Assembly: GCA_018857735.1 (NCBI GenBank)
Contig: JABMCL010001376.1
Span: 487,501 to 551,500, forward strand
Source of the DNA: Alviniconcha marisindica
Taxonomy: Eukaryota; Mollusca; Gastropoda; Provannidae
Direction of reading: 5' to 3'
Length of the DNA: 64,000 bases
A program made the position numbers and the translations under genes. Numbering within the stretch: the stretch's first letter is position 1; each line of letters starts with the position of its first letter. The notes beneath the pieces are model-generated. The model saw nothing but the letters and a program-made list of their open reading frames with translations, made no database searches and had not been told where the DNA came from. Below are positions 13,901 to 28,442 of this stretch, one piece after another.

Positions 13901-16179
13901 GCAACACTGTCAATGAGCATTTGTTTTGATGTGCATGCCTGTATACATGTATGTGTAGGCAAGCATTTGACTGGTGATGGTATTTCTCCTATATGTATGT
14001 GATTTCAATTTGTGACTAATTTAGTAATTAATCATTCTAATTTTAATGTGTATATATATATATATATATATTTATTATTATTATATAATTAAAATAACAT
14101 GCCTGGTTGTCTGTTTCAGCACTGTGGCTCGCATTGGCGGGACTGAAATCATAGTGTCCATAAACAACAACAAGCTGTGTGTCAACTCTTTCTGTGGTAG
14201 TGATGTGTTCAACAGCTCATGGAATCACATTGTTCTTCAGGTTAGCCTTTTGCTGATGTATTTTCTGTGGTAGTTTCAGTTGCTTCAGTGCATAAAAGTA
14301 TAAAATTAAAACTAATAAAAGCTATAAAATTTAAAGCTCACAGACACACACGGATATAAATTATCATGCAAGGCAGGTTAGCTTTTTGTGGTAATGATAT
14401 GTATTCAGCAACTCGGGATACCCGTTGTTTTGTGGGTAACCTTTTTGACATTACAGTGTCTGTGGTTGTGAGTATATATATATATATAACAACTCATGGA
14501 CGCATATCGTTTGGTAGCGTAGCTTTTCCTCACACAGCTTATGTTGTAGTGATGTATCCAACATCTCTCACACACACACACACTGGTCTACAGGTTAGCT
14601 TTTCCTCATGCAGTTTACATGGTAGTGATGTATTCCGCAGCACCTCATGGGTACACATTGATCCTGCAGGTTAGCATTCCTTCATCTCAAAGACACATTG
14701 TTCTGTGGGTTAACTCTTTCTTAATACAGAAAAAGCCCTGTTTAAAAAAGAAACAAAAACAAAACAAAAAATACAGCCAACACAAATATCAAGCAATAGA
14801 AGGGTGGATCTGGTTTTGGAATTCTTTTGATTTACAAAAAATGACACAGTTATAATGAGGGGAAGGTTTTGGTCTTTTAAGACTAAGAGAGCTAGGAAAT
14901 AGTTTGTGAAGGTCATTAGGCTGGGCTTTCATCATCACAAGCACTGTAAATATACGCAGGTTTTTTTAATTTATTTTTTATATATTATGTATGAATATTT
15001 GTCTCTTTGATTCTGCGATAATGCTTTCTCATGGACAAAAAAATTACAGTCATCACAAATATCAAGCAATAGAAGGGTGGATCTGGTTACCGGATTCTTG
15101 TATAAGTTATAGTTTACAAAAAAACTACACAGTTCTAATGAGGGGAAAGGTTTCGGTCTTTTAAGACTAAGAGAGCTAGGAAATAGTTTGTGAAGGTCAT
15201 TAGGCTGGGCTTTCATCATCACAAGCACTGTAAATGTACACAAGTTTTTTAAATTTATTTTTTATATATTATGTATGAATATTTGTCTCTTTGATTCTGC
15301 GATAATGCTTGCTGATGGAGCTTGGTCTGTATACTTCTATTTTTACTTTTACATTTTTTGTTTTGAAGTGTTCAGTTGTTTAGTATTCTATTTGGACTCT
15401 GAGTGAACCAGAAGACAACAGCTATTCATTCTATACGTTTATTGGGAATAGTAAAGTTCTTTTGAATTTGAATTCAAGCTGTTCCTTTGTTTGCAGATCG
15501 GTGGCGGTAAAGCCAACATGGCTGTGAACGGCGTGCTGAATGCTCCCGGAACACAGTCCATCACTGTCCCGGCGCTGAATGACACTGCCAGCATCAGTTT
15601 GGGTGCTTCCTCAGGTATGTGAAGCTCTGCAGCCAGTTTGTATATATATATATAAAACTGTGTTGTTTTGGGTGAATCTCGGAGTAAAGCCAGTCGTTTG
15701 ATGTCATCGGTGAGCCTTACTTTATGAATGTGGATTCCTCTGGATATGTCCGCAGATTTGTCATAGAAACATTGTTGAGAGGAACATTGTTGATCACCTT
15801 GCAGCATTTAAAGCATACTATTCTTTTAAAAAAGCACCTCAGATTGCTCATGAGAAAATCAGTAGATTATTTATCAGGCAGTGAATAGGGATGACATTTT
15901 GGTTTGTTGGCAAGTGGATAGAATATCATATTTAGGTTAATATGTATCATGTGAGCGCTCAGGGCATTGATGAGCGCATGATAAATGTACATTATTATTA
16001 TTATTATAGTGATAAGACTATACATTAGCACATTGCTTATCTCAGGTTTTGGATGGTTTGATGCTTTATCATTTGAGCTAGTTTGCTACTAAGTCTTCTT
16101 CCACTAAGTCCATTGAAACTTCAGTGAGCAACTTTAAGTGTCCATGCCAGTATACATAAGTTTACAGTCTTGGGTGGGG

Positions 16180-16215
<36 letters not shown>

Positions 16216-19200
16216 TGACATACTGTGGCACACACACATATATGCAAGCTCATCTCACTCTGTCCATATATTTTACTGCTTGTTGTGTACCTTACTGTTC
16301 CAGGTGAAGATTTTAAGGATACTGCTGACAGTTATCAGCTGTATGATGTCCGCTACTACAGTGACACCCTAACATTTAGGTACGTAGTCTGTACACAGCA
16401 GCATTTTGATTCATTCCTACTGTGTTTATGCCTGTGCTACTTGCACTCAGAATCGTTAGTATTTGGTATGAAGGTGGTTTAGAATCATTAGTATTTGGTA
16501 TGAAGGTGGTTTAGAATCATTAGTATTTGGCATGAAAGTGGTTTAGAATCATTAGTATTTGGCATGAAGGTGGTTCAGAATCATTAGTATTTGGCATGAA
16601 GGTGGTTTAGAATCATTAGTATTTGGCATGAAGGTGGTTTAGAATCATTAGTATTTGGTATGAAGGTGGTTTAGAATCATTAGTATTTGGCATGAAGGTG
16701 GTTTAGAATCATTAGTATTTGGCATGAAGGTGGTTTAGAATCATTAGTATTTGGCATGAATGTGGTTTAGAATCATTAGTATTTGGCGTGAAGATGGTTT
16801 AGAATCATTAGTATTTGGCATGAAGGTGGTTTAGAATCATTAGTATTTGGCATGAAGGCAGTTTAGAATCATTAGCATTTGGCCTGAAGGCAGTTTAGAA
16901 TCATTAGTATTTGGCATGAAGGTGGTTTAGAATCATTAGTATTTGGTATGAAGGTGGTTTAGAATCATTAGTATTTGGTATGAAGGTGGTTAAGAATCAT
17001 TAGTATTTGGTATGAAGGTGGTTAAGAATCATTAGTATTTGGTAAGAAGGTGGTTACGAATCATTAGTATTTGGCATGAAGGTGGTTTAGAATCATTAGT
17101 ATCTGGCATAAAGGTGGTTTAGAATCATTAGTATTTGGCATGAAGGTGGTTTAGAATCATTAGTATCTGGCATAAAGGTGGTTTAGAATCATTAGTATTT
17201 GGCATGAAGGTGGTTTAGAATCATTAGCATTTGGCATGAAGGTGGTTTAGAATCATTAGTATTTGGCATGAAAGTGGTTTAGAATTATTAGTATTTGGCA
17301 TGAATGTGGTTTAGAATCATTAGTATTTGGCATGAAGGCAATTTAGAATCATTAGTATTTGGCATGAAGGTGGTTTAGAATCATTAGTATTTGGCATGAA
17401 GGTGGTTTAGAATCATTAGTATTTGGCATGAAGGCGGTTTAGAATCATTTGTATTTGGCATGAAGGCGGTTTAGAGTCATTAGCAGTTGGTATGAAGGTG
17501 GTAAACCCCTGCACTGTGGCCACTATTATAATCCAAGGGGACAGCTACCCAGATTTCCTGTCAGGGGGCAAGAGACAGTCAGTGTGCTGATAAGGCCAAC
17601 CATGGTAATTCCACACATCCAGGTTCTGACTTTCATCACGTTCCTGATGACTCAGAATTAGGTCACTCTGAAAGCTTCCGCATGATATGTGTGTACATTG
17701 AAAGTTGATTCAACTTTGAAGTAGCTAACTTTTTTTAAATTTTTTTTTTTTTTTTTTTAGTACCATACCATTAACACACAATGTAAATTGTTTTGAGAGA
17801 TAATTTTGTCTTGAAGTCATTTCCCAGAGTTTTCCGCCGACCTCTGATTTTTGTGAAGAGGCGCCTGTAGTACAATCATGAGTACGTCAGCCCAGGTTAT
17901 ATACAATATGTATATATCCTGTCCTGAGGCGTAGACATATGTGAGAGTCTTTTCATATTTTTGGGGGGGTGGAATGTTGTGCATGATTGTCTCTGACCGT
18001 AATGGCCCCTGCATACTCTGATGCAGAGACTCGAGTACCTGACAGCTTATACGCTGACAAACGTGCGCACATTAGTAGTAAGTGGTGGGTTGAAAGGCTT
18101 GAAGTTCCCAGCGGTCCATGACCACTGAAGCTGCCAGTGGACCAGGAGAACTCTCCTTTCCGTTGGTCCACGGGACCACTGGACCACTTTATGAGAAGTA
18201 TCAACCCTTTTCCCAGACCATACCACAGAGATCAAAAAATGTCTTGCTCTCTGTGGCCCGTACCCCTGAGCATTAAGTTGTCATTGTACGCAGTCGAAAG
18301 GCAGATTTCTATGTCCACACGCATAGGCAATAAAGATTCTGTATTCTGTAGTATTTTACCAAGCAAAGGCCAGTGACTATCTAAAGTGACAAAACTGAAC
18401 ACCCCACACAAGCAAAGACAGCACAGAAAAAAGGGTTCTATAAAAGCAGTCCCCATCTGTCCCTAGTCTTTCTGTTTTTCAGTGATGGTTCACTCCGTTT
18501 TTGAAGACCAGAGGGGGGACCTTGCAATTGACTGGTCCCCGGGACCAGTGACAAGTTTCAGAGAATTTCTTGCCCTGGTTGAGAACTGGGCGGGCTTTCT
18601 TGTCGGTGGCAGAGTACCCACCCCTTTCAGTCTGGTTTCCTGTCCAGACAACAGGCATCATGATGATGCAGCAGCTTCTTTTCTCGCTGTATTCCTGTCT
18701 CCTTTTTTGCATAAAAGAGTCCTGTGAAAAATGTGCTCTTTGCTCACTCACTGAGGCACATCATCAGTCACTTCTTCCTCCATAACATTTTCCTGTCCTC
18801 TGCAGTTTAACGTCAGGGGCTCAGCGTCTGTGTTTTTGGTTGTGATACCGCTTCAGATTAAATCAAGTCATGCCCGGAAATCAGAACTGTCAGAGAAACG
18901 TGAACTGATATGCAGGTTGCAATGTGCAGGGAGATTCAGCAGGTCTACTCGAACAACGCTTTTGCCGACGCTGGGCTGTTGAGCGAGTGTCGCTGCCCCC
19001 ACGCGCACCTGACGCTGAAACAGAGCGATCCTTACTCCTGTCAGGACGGCAGTGGCAGTGAGGTGAAGCGCTTGAACACGGTGTTCTTTCCCCCGGAGAC
19101 GCTGGTGGACGGCGATGACAGCACACGGTGGGCAGGGCCAGACAGCGGGAATTTTACGCTGACGGTGGATCTGCAGAACACCTACCAGGCAAGAACTGTG

Positions 19201-19343
19201 CCCGTATTCACAGGGCTCTATGAAACCCATTTGTTAGTGCGGAGGAGCCCTTCCTTTGAAGCCGCACCTAATGATCAAGCAAAAGTGGTCTTGAAACTGG
19301 GTTATTCAGTTCGTTGGTAATTGTATGTTTTGATGCTGTGTGT

Positions 19344-19380
<37 letters not shown>

Positions 19381-21341
19381 TTGGTGTTATTGTAAAGCGC
19401 CCTGTGCTGCCACCTTGTGTGGTAGATGGGCGCTCTAGAAATCCTCTTTATTATTATTATTATTATTAATATCACGTCACCCACACAGGGTCAGTTCCTG
19501 ACGATTGAAATAGGGGTGGTTCTTGGTGAGGGGTTCCTTTGCATGGAAATATGAAGGGAAAATTGTCAGAAAAAGTAGCCATCAGTGGGGCTGGGGTCTG
19601 GGGCGGGTGTCATCAGGGTGGTCTCCTTTCGTGGTGGTCACTCATCAGGCTGGGCTCTTGTCGGGGTAGTCCTTCAGCAGGGTGGTATCTCATCAGGGTG
19701 TTCGCTTGTTAGGATGGTCTCGCATCAGGGTCATCTTTCACCTATGTGGTCTCTCAGCTCAGCAGGGTGGTATCTCATCAGGCTGTTCGCTTGTCAGGGT
19801 GGTCTCGCATCAGGGTCATCTCTCACCTATGTGGTCTCTCAGCAGGGTGGTATCTCATCAGGGTGGTCTCTTGCCAGGCTGGTCTCACAGCAGGATGGTA
19901 TCTCATCAGGGTGGTCTCTTGTCAGGGTGGTCTCCTCTCATGGTGGTCACTCATCAGGGTGGTCTCTTGTCAGGGTGGTCTCCTCTCATGGTGGTCACTC
20001 ATCAGGGTGGTCTCTTGTCAGGGGGGTCTCTCAGCAGGGTGGTCTCTTGTCAGGGTGGTCTCTCAGCAGAGGGGTTTCTCATCAGGGTGGTCACTCATCA
20101 GGGTGGTCACTTACAATACAATACAACACAATACAACTTTATTGTCTCTGTGTAGAGAAATTTGCTTTCTGGCTCATCATTTACATAAAAACATTCAATA
20201 CAGTTAACAATAAAACATCAGCAAGGGTGGTCTCTTGTCAGGGTGGTCTCTCAGCAGGGTGGTATCTCATCAGGGCGGTCTCTTGTCAGGTTGGTCTCAC
20301 AGCAGGGTGGTATCTCATTATGTTGGTCTCGCAGCAGAGTGCTGAACAAAGATAATATAACCCACATAACGTATGTTGAGATGGAAAATGTTATCCGCGA
20401 TTTAACAAAAGCTAACGCAGAGATGCGTGCACACACACACACACACGCATGCACGCACGCACGTACGCACGCACATGCACACATTGTACAGACTGAGAGG
20501 AGTGAAGGACACTGTGGCTTACGTGAAATATTCTGAGAAGAGAAATGACTTGAGCTTGCGTTTGAAGGAAGAGAGAGTAGCAGAGTGCCTGATATCTTGG
20601 GGGAGATTGTTCCAGATGCCGAAAACAGCACTGCTGTGTCAGTGGGGTATTTTGTTTAGCAGGGATGAAATGTTCATCTCTTATACCGTTTGGTCATGAT
20701 TGTGCAGGTAGAACAGATCAAGGTTGAGCTCCAGATCAGCGTCCAAAACACAATTGTGGTGCACCTGCCAGCGCTTGGGAACCATCGTCTTCTTTGCACT
20801 GGTCTCATCTGCACGTATAATCAGTAAGTGTGTTTTGTTTCTTTCTTCTTTTGTCCCTGAATCCATACTCTTGCTGGCACTTTGTTGTGTGAAATGCTGT
20901 TGTAAAGCGATATACCAGTTTGCTGACTAAATCAGCGGTTTCACTGTGCAAATGCACACATACACACGCCTGCATGTACACTCACATCACATGCATTCAG
21001 CACACACAGGTACATGCATGCATAAGGTAAGTGTATACTATGTGCTATTATTATTATTATCATTTTACATAGATATTATCAGTTTACTGTCTGTTTCTGT
21101 ACTAGAATGGGGTGGGGCACCCTGTAATCTCCCCTCTTCCCATCTTCTGTGTAAAGTGCATAGAGCAGTGCCATTGCAGCCACTGAAGTGCGCTTTACCA
21201 AAGCTATTAGTTATTATTTGCTCATTGAGTTTTGTTCTGAAAAAAAGATTTGTGCGGTATAAGAGCTGTTCATTACTACTATTATTACTCACACGCATGC
21301 ACGCATGCACACACACATTCACACACACACACACACACACA

Positions 21342-21392
<51 letters not shown>

Positions 21393-21424
21393 CAACACAC
21401 ACACACACACACACACACACAAAT

Positions 21425-21455
<31 letters not shown>

Positions 21456-21471
21456 AATTCATACACACACA

Positions 21472-21565
<94 letters not shown>

Positions 21566-22496
21566 ACACACACACACACACACGCACACTCACACACATA
21601 CACATACACATGAACAAACAAATACAAACAAAAACTGCATTGAAATGTTTATGATTAACTTCTTGAATCCATGAGATTTTTCTTCAAGTGAGTCAGTCAA
21701 GTCTGTGGACTGTTGTGCTTCCAGAAGCCTACCAGGGTCTCAGACTGTGAGCCCAGAGAATCAGTTAAATATGTAGACTGTTGTGCTTTCAGAAGCCTAC
21801 CAGGGTCTCAGACTGTGAGCCCAGAGAATCAGTTAAATCTGTGGACTGTTGTGCTTTCAGAAGTCTATCAGGGTCACAGAATGTGAGCCCAGCGATATTT
21901 GCCAGCCATGTCATGCAGAGCTTTCACATCCGTTTCATGGACCAGCAGGGACAGAACACTATTGTGTCCAGCATCGTGGTCACAGGCAGGTATGTCTTGC
22001 TGGATGATGATGATGATGTTGATGATTGCTTTTATATAGCGCTACTCTCCGCTCTTGAGCAGACTCTCTGCACTCGCGTATATGATTCTACATGAGTGAC
22101 TAGCTTTTTATAGCGAGTTTTTGAATATCTGCGGAAGTGGTGTACTTACAGCTATTTCTCCATCATTTAATTAGAATGATGCCCACGTAATAGTGTTTCT
22201 GGGTGTGGAGATGGGAAAAGGGGGTGTGTAGTTGGAATCACCACCGCGTCTGCCCCCCCAGCCTGTTGCTGCAACCGCATTTGGTGTGGCGGTCTGTCAG
22301 TATCCTTAGAAACAAGAGCGTCACACACGGATCGGATTGTCCTCTTGAGGGTCAACATCAGAGAGGGTTCACATCCTGTAAAGAGTGTGTGTTTTTTAAA
22401 GCCTGTCCCATATTTTACAAACTGCAAAGTGCAAAGAGAGTGGGAGTACTGACAATGTAACCAGGCACATAACTAGGAAGTGTGTGTGCATGTCAT

Positions 22497-22529
<33 letters not shown>

Positions 22530-25305
22530 CTTGCTACACAAGATGACAAACCTGGCTCAAACCTTGCAATGGTGAACTTTGCAGATTTGCACCGATAAAT
22601 TTTAAGATTGGACTAGACACTCAACTTACCATCCTGAGGCCATGGGGAGGGGGAAGAAGTGGGGATCATAGGGCAAACCTTTCATTCCCAAGCCCAGAAT
22701 AGCACCTGACTTCCCCCCGAGAGATAAATAAAAATTCTGTGTTCTACATGCTTGGAGATATCTCTTGGTTTTGCCTTGCTCAGTATGCTGATAACACTGA
22801 TAGGTATAAGTGATGACTTGAATATCATTTTTTCTGTAATGTATTTGCTCCCACCCCCCCACCCCCAACACTTTTTTCTGTTTTGCTTATTTTGGTGGTA
22901 ACTAGTAGGCATAACTATAAGTGATGACTTGTATATATATCATTTTTTTTCTGTAATGCATTTGCCCTCCCCCGCCCCGCCCACTTCGTTCCATGTTGCT
23001 CATTATGCTGGTAATTGGTAGGTATAAATGATGACTTGCATGCAATTTTGTCTGTAATGTATCCCCCCCTCCCCCTTCGCCCCCCCTCCCCACCTCCCCA
23101 TCCCCCCCCAACCCCCCCCCCCCCACCCCTCCCCCCCCTCGCCCCCCCCACCACCCCCCCGGCTCAAAAGCTTCCTGTTTTCTGTTTTGTTGTTGTTCTT
23201 AGTGTTGTTTTTGCCGATGTCATTGAGCATGATTGAAAACAGCCCTTTGTCAATATCTCTGCATTCCAGATGTAATTGCAATGGCAATGCACAGAGCTGC
23301 AACCTGACGGCAACGCCTTACGTGTGCGATTGTGACAGCGCCACCTACACGCAGGGCAATCACTGTGAGAGCTGCATGGCCAACAGGTTCCACAGAACCG
23401 CCCAGAGTGACTGCCAGGGGGAATGCGACTGCGAAGCGGCTGGGGTGTTGGATGCCATGCAGATGTGTGACATGGTTAGGCTGCACCTTTTGGGGCTTTT
23501 GTATTAGAACTTTATTATGCTGTTGTATCAAAACTTCCATTATACTCAGAATGCAAATTGGAAGCACTTTGACTTTGTTAGAACTTTATCATACTCAAAA
23601 CGCAGACTGGAAGTACTTTGTCAGAACTTTATTATACTCAAAATGCAAATTGGAAATGCTTTGTCAGAACTTTACCAAATTGGAAACGCTTTGTCAGAAC
23701 TTTCATTACACTCAAAATGCAAATTGGAAGTGCTTTGTCAGAACTTTGTTACACTCAAAATGCAAATTGTGCTTTGTCAGAACTTTGTTACACTCAAAAT
23801 GCAAATTGGAAACGTTTTGTCAGAACTTTATTATGCTCAAAATGCAAATTGGAAGCGCTTTGTCAGAACTTTATTATACTCAAAATGCAAATTGGAAACA
23901 CTATGTCAGAACTTTATTGCACTCAAACTGCAAATTGGAAATGCGTTGTCAGAACTTTAATACACTCAAAATGCAAATTGGAAACGCTTTGTCAGAACTT
24001 TATTATACTCAAAATGCAAATTGGAAACGCTTTGTCAGAACTTTATTATACTCAAAATGCAAATTGGAAACACTACGTCAGAACTTTACTACACTCAAAA
24101 TACCAATTGGAAATGCTTTGTCAGAACTTTATTATACTCAAAATGCAAATTGGAAACACTTTGTCAGAACTTTATTATATTCAAAATGCAAATTGGAAAC
24201 CCTAGGTCAGAACTTTATTGCACTCAAAATGCAGATTGGAAATGCTTTGTCAGAACTTTATTGCACTCAAAATTCAAATAGGAAACGCTTTGTCAAAACT
24301 TCATTACACTCAAAATGCAAATTGGAAACGCTTTGTTGGAACTTCATTATACTCAAAATGCAAATTGGAAATGCTTTGTCAGAACTTTATTATACTCAAA
24401 ATGCAAATTGGAAACGCTATGTCAGAACTTTATTGTACTCAAAATGCCAATTGGAAACGCTTTGTCAGAACTAAATTGCACTCAAAATGCAAATAGGAAA
24501 CGCTTTGTCAGAACTAAATTGCACTCAAAATGCAAATAGGAAACGCTTTGTCAGAACTTTATTACACTCAAAACGAAAATTGGAAACGCTTTGTCAGAGG
24601 ACAGAAGAGACTAGTAATAAATTGCTTAGCTTTGTCATAGACATCCCAGAGTTCAGGAGCTGTGTGAAAGTTGAGGTGGCCGTCAGGGGCTCCCTGCCCG
24701 TAATACAGAAGTCCTTGTGGTCTCTGTGGACGTAAAGCAACACTGCACAAGCTCAGGAGCTGTGTGAAAGTCGAGGTGGCCGTCCTTGGCTCCTCGTCCC
24801 AGATAGTCCTCATGGTCTCTGTGGACGTAAAGCAACACTGAACTTGAACATATACATCAGCCGAGACACAGTTTTCTTCTCCCTGAGTCCCCTTAACTGT
24901 GCACTAAACTGCTGTCTTCTCTGATGCTGGTCACCAGGACAGCAGACAGTGCCGGTGCAAAGCCAACGTGGAGGGCATACGCTGCGACACCTGCAAAGAG
25001 TGGACCTACAACCTGACGGCCTCTCACCCCGACGGCTGCCAGGACTGTGCCTGTCACTACAACGGCTCCAACAGCTGCAACAAGCAGAATGGCAGCTGCT
25101 CCTGCAAGACCAACACGACCCCCCTGTACTGCAGTGAGTGTCGGGCTGGGTATTACGACACTGGTCCAGCCGTAGGTCCGGATGACTGCCAACCTTGCGG
25201 CTGCGACCAAGCCGGTACCGTGTTGGGACAGGTGTGCGACAAGGACTCTGGACAGTGCCCCTGTAAATCTAATGTGCAAGGTTAGTAGAGATACGGTTGG
25301 TTGAG

Positions 25306-25358
<53 letters not shown>

Positions 25359-25586
25359 TGTGTGTGTGTGTGTTTGCACTTGTTTGTATGACGTACGTTT
25401 GGTTGAGATGTGTATGTGTGTGCGCGCGCGTGTGTGTGTGTGTGTGTGTGCATGCGCGTCTCAACAATCTATGGTGTCCCACCCTCACACTGCTGTAGTG
25501 GTTGACCACTTTTGCTGGTCAGCTGAACAGCTTTATAAAACATCTTAATTCCACCACTGTGTGTATGTGTGTGTGTGTGTTCATGC

Positions 25587-25651
<65 letters not shown>

Positions 25652-25889
25652 CATTTTCTTTTCTTCACCTTTTTTTGTCCAGCAGTTATCTTGATCTTCA
25701 TGTGGCATAGAGTATATGGCCCAGTACAGTAAATGCTTTGCTGTTTTAGACAGTAAGTCTCTACAATCTATGGTGCCCCATCCTCACACTGCTGTAGTGG
25801 TTGACCACCTTTGCTGGTCAGCTGAACAGCTTTATAAAACATCTTAATTCCACCATTGTGTGTATGTGTGTGTGTGTGTGTGTTCATGC

Positions 25890-25954
<65 letters not shown>

Positions 25955-26162
25955 CATTTTCTTTGCTTCACCTTTTTCTGTCCAGCAGTTATCTTGATCT
26001 TCATGTGGCATAGAGTATATGGCCCGGTACGGTAGATGCTTTGCTGTTTTAGACAGTAAGTCTCTACAATCTATGGTGCCCACCTTTTCTGGTCAGCTGA
26101 ACAGCTTTATAAAACATCTTAATTCCACCACTGTGTGTATGTGTGTGTGTGTGTGTTCATGC

Positions 26163-26213
<51 letters not shown>

Positions 26214-27551
26214 CATGCTTGTGTGTGTGTTCATGCTTGTGTGTGTGTGTGTGTGTGTGCTCATTTTCTTTTCTTCGCCTTTTTTTGTCCAGCAGTTATC
26301 TTGATCTCCATGTGGCATAGAGTATATGGGCCAGTATGGTAAATGCTTTGCTGTTTTAGACAATAAGTCTCTACAATCTATGGTGCCCCACCCTCACACT
26401 GCTGTAGTGGTTGACCACTTTTGCTGGTCAGCTGAACAGCTTTATAAAACATCTTAATTCCACCACTGTGTGTATAAATTATATACAGTAATCTACTCCA
26501 TGATATAGCTTTTTTTGTTTTTGTTTTTATATTTTTTTAAAGATTTTTGTTTGTTTGTTTCTTTCTTCATTCTTGTTAGCCATGTTAAAGTCTGGTCTTT
26601 TTACTGTTTTTATTTATTCATTTGTTGTTCTTTTTTGCATACTTACTTTAATCCCAGTCATTTTGTTTTGTCTGTGTTGCTGCAGGCAATATGCCCAAAT
26701 AAGCAGTCTGTGTTTGTTTCTCACACAGGTCGAACGTGCAGTGAGTGCAGAGACGAGTTCTTCAACCTTGAGATATCTCAGTCTCGTGGATGTCTGCCGT
26801 GCAGCTGTCATGCTGTCGGAAGCATTTCAAACGTGTGTGACAAAACTACTGGTCAATGCCCATGTGAAAATGGCCTCCGCACTGATAAGAAATGTGTGAG
26901 TGCTTTTTGCATATATATATATATATGGCCCTTCAGTTAATATATGACTTGTAGTTTTTTTTAATGTGAGAGGACAGAGTTTATGTTTTATATTGCTTTA
27001 TGATTGCAGTATAAGAAACCATGTTAAAATTATGTTTGATTTTGTTGTCTGTGACAGTTTCAGATTTGTCTGAACAGGTTTTGTGACTTTTTTGTTCTCT
27101 CTGTCTCTCTCTGTCTCTGTCTCTGTGTCTCTCTCTCTCTTTTGCTCTCTCGCAAACATCATATTTAGATATTGTTCAGGATATACTTGCACTGGAATAG
27201 ACATGGTTTCAAGATTTTGCTGAGCTTTTTACCCCATGGGACTTGAAAGCAAATTGCAGAACTTTGCAGACTATTTTGCAAAACTTTAGTTTACAATTTG
27301 CATTTACTGTGATAATAGCAATAATGAAACAACAGTAATATCGATGACAATAAGAAGAAGAATGTAGGGCTCTGTTGTTACCTCAGCATCTCTTTGCGTG
27401 CAGGTTCCCAAGATAGATTCTGTGAAACCTCATTATGGGCCTTTGGCAGGCGGGACTTTGGTTACTATCAGCGGTCAGTTGCTTGGCAACGCCAGTAAAG
27501 TGCCCTCCGTCTTTTTGGGCAGCTACCGTCAGAAGATTATTCAGCAGTAAG

Positions 27552-27591
<40 letters not shown>

Positions 27592-27726
27592 TGTGCGTGT
27601 GTGCGTGTGTGTGTGCGTGTGTGTGTGTGTGTGTGTGTGCGTGTGTGTGTGTGTGTGTATGTATGTGCGTGGGTTCATGCAGGCATGTGTATGCATGGGT
27701 GTGGGTGTGTTGTGTGTGCATGCATG

Positions 27727-27785
<59 letters not shown>

Positions 27786-27894
27786 TGCATGTGTTTACAC
27801 TCCATATGAAGAGAGGCACACAGCTACAGTTGTAACACTAATGCAGTGAGATTGTTAATGATGTTTGTGTGTGTGTAGGTATGTGCAATCGTGC

Positions 27895-27938
<44 letters not shown>

Positions 27939-28209
27939 TCATGCAGGCATGTGTATGTATGGGTGTGGGTGTGTTGTGTGTGGATGCATGTATGTGTGTG
28001 TGTGCGTGTGTGTTTGTATGTTTGTGTGTGTTTACACTCCAGATGAATAGAGGCACACAGCTACAGTTGTAACACTAATGCAGTGAGATTGCTAATGATG
28101 TTTGTGTGTGTAGGTATGTGCAATCGTGCACATGTGTGTGTGAGTGTGTGTGTGTGTTCATGCAGGAATGTGTATGTACAGGTGTGGGTGTGTTGTGTGT
28201 GCATGCATG

Positions 28210-28250
<41 letters not shown>

Positions 28251-28378
28251 TGTGTATGTTTGCATGTGTTTACACTCCATATGAAGAGAGGCACACAGCT
28301 ACAGTTGTAACACTAATGCAGTGAGATTGCTAATGATATTTGTGTGTGTGTTGTGTGTGTAGGTATGTGCAATCGTGC

Positions 28379-28442
<64 letters not shown>

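Noticed and set aside
16441..17500. CRISPR-like array
   Set aside because: Direct repeats without spacers in an animal intron; a minisatellite.
18137..18220. GTGGACCA…TGGTCCAC short palindromes as a functional site
   Set aside because: Imperfect, short, and in intron 5 without other signals.
18793..18850. Acceptor ctgtcctctgcag at 18805 as the exon 6 start
   Set aside because: It is the better pyrimidine tract, but its phase is wrong and the frame stops after 12 codons; the 18929 acceptor gives the correct phase and the domain join.
19585..20355. 256-codon Gly/Ser/Trp-rich open frame
   Set aside because: It follows a GGTGGTCTC minisatellite that is open in several frames; it has no start context or domain.
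21065..21654. Long Cys-Val or His-Thr open frames
   Set aside because: They are translations of a (CA)n tract; the same applies to the other CA/GT frames in the window.
23332..24474. 380-codon plus-strand open frame
   Set aside because: It starts out of frame in an LE exon and then follows a 43-bp repeat that is open in all three frames.
2857..26895. Separate usherin gene
   Set aside because: The LE exons continue in phase into the IPT exons, and usherin has fibronectin III domains after LE, none of which are seen.
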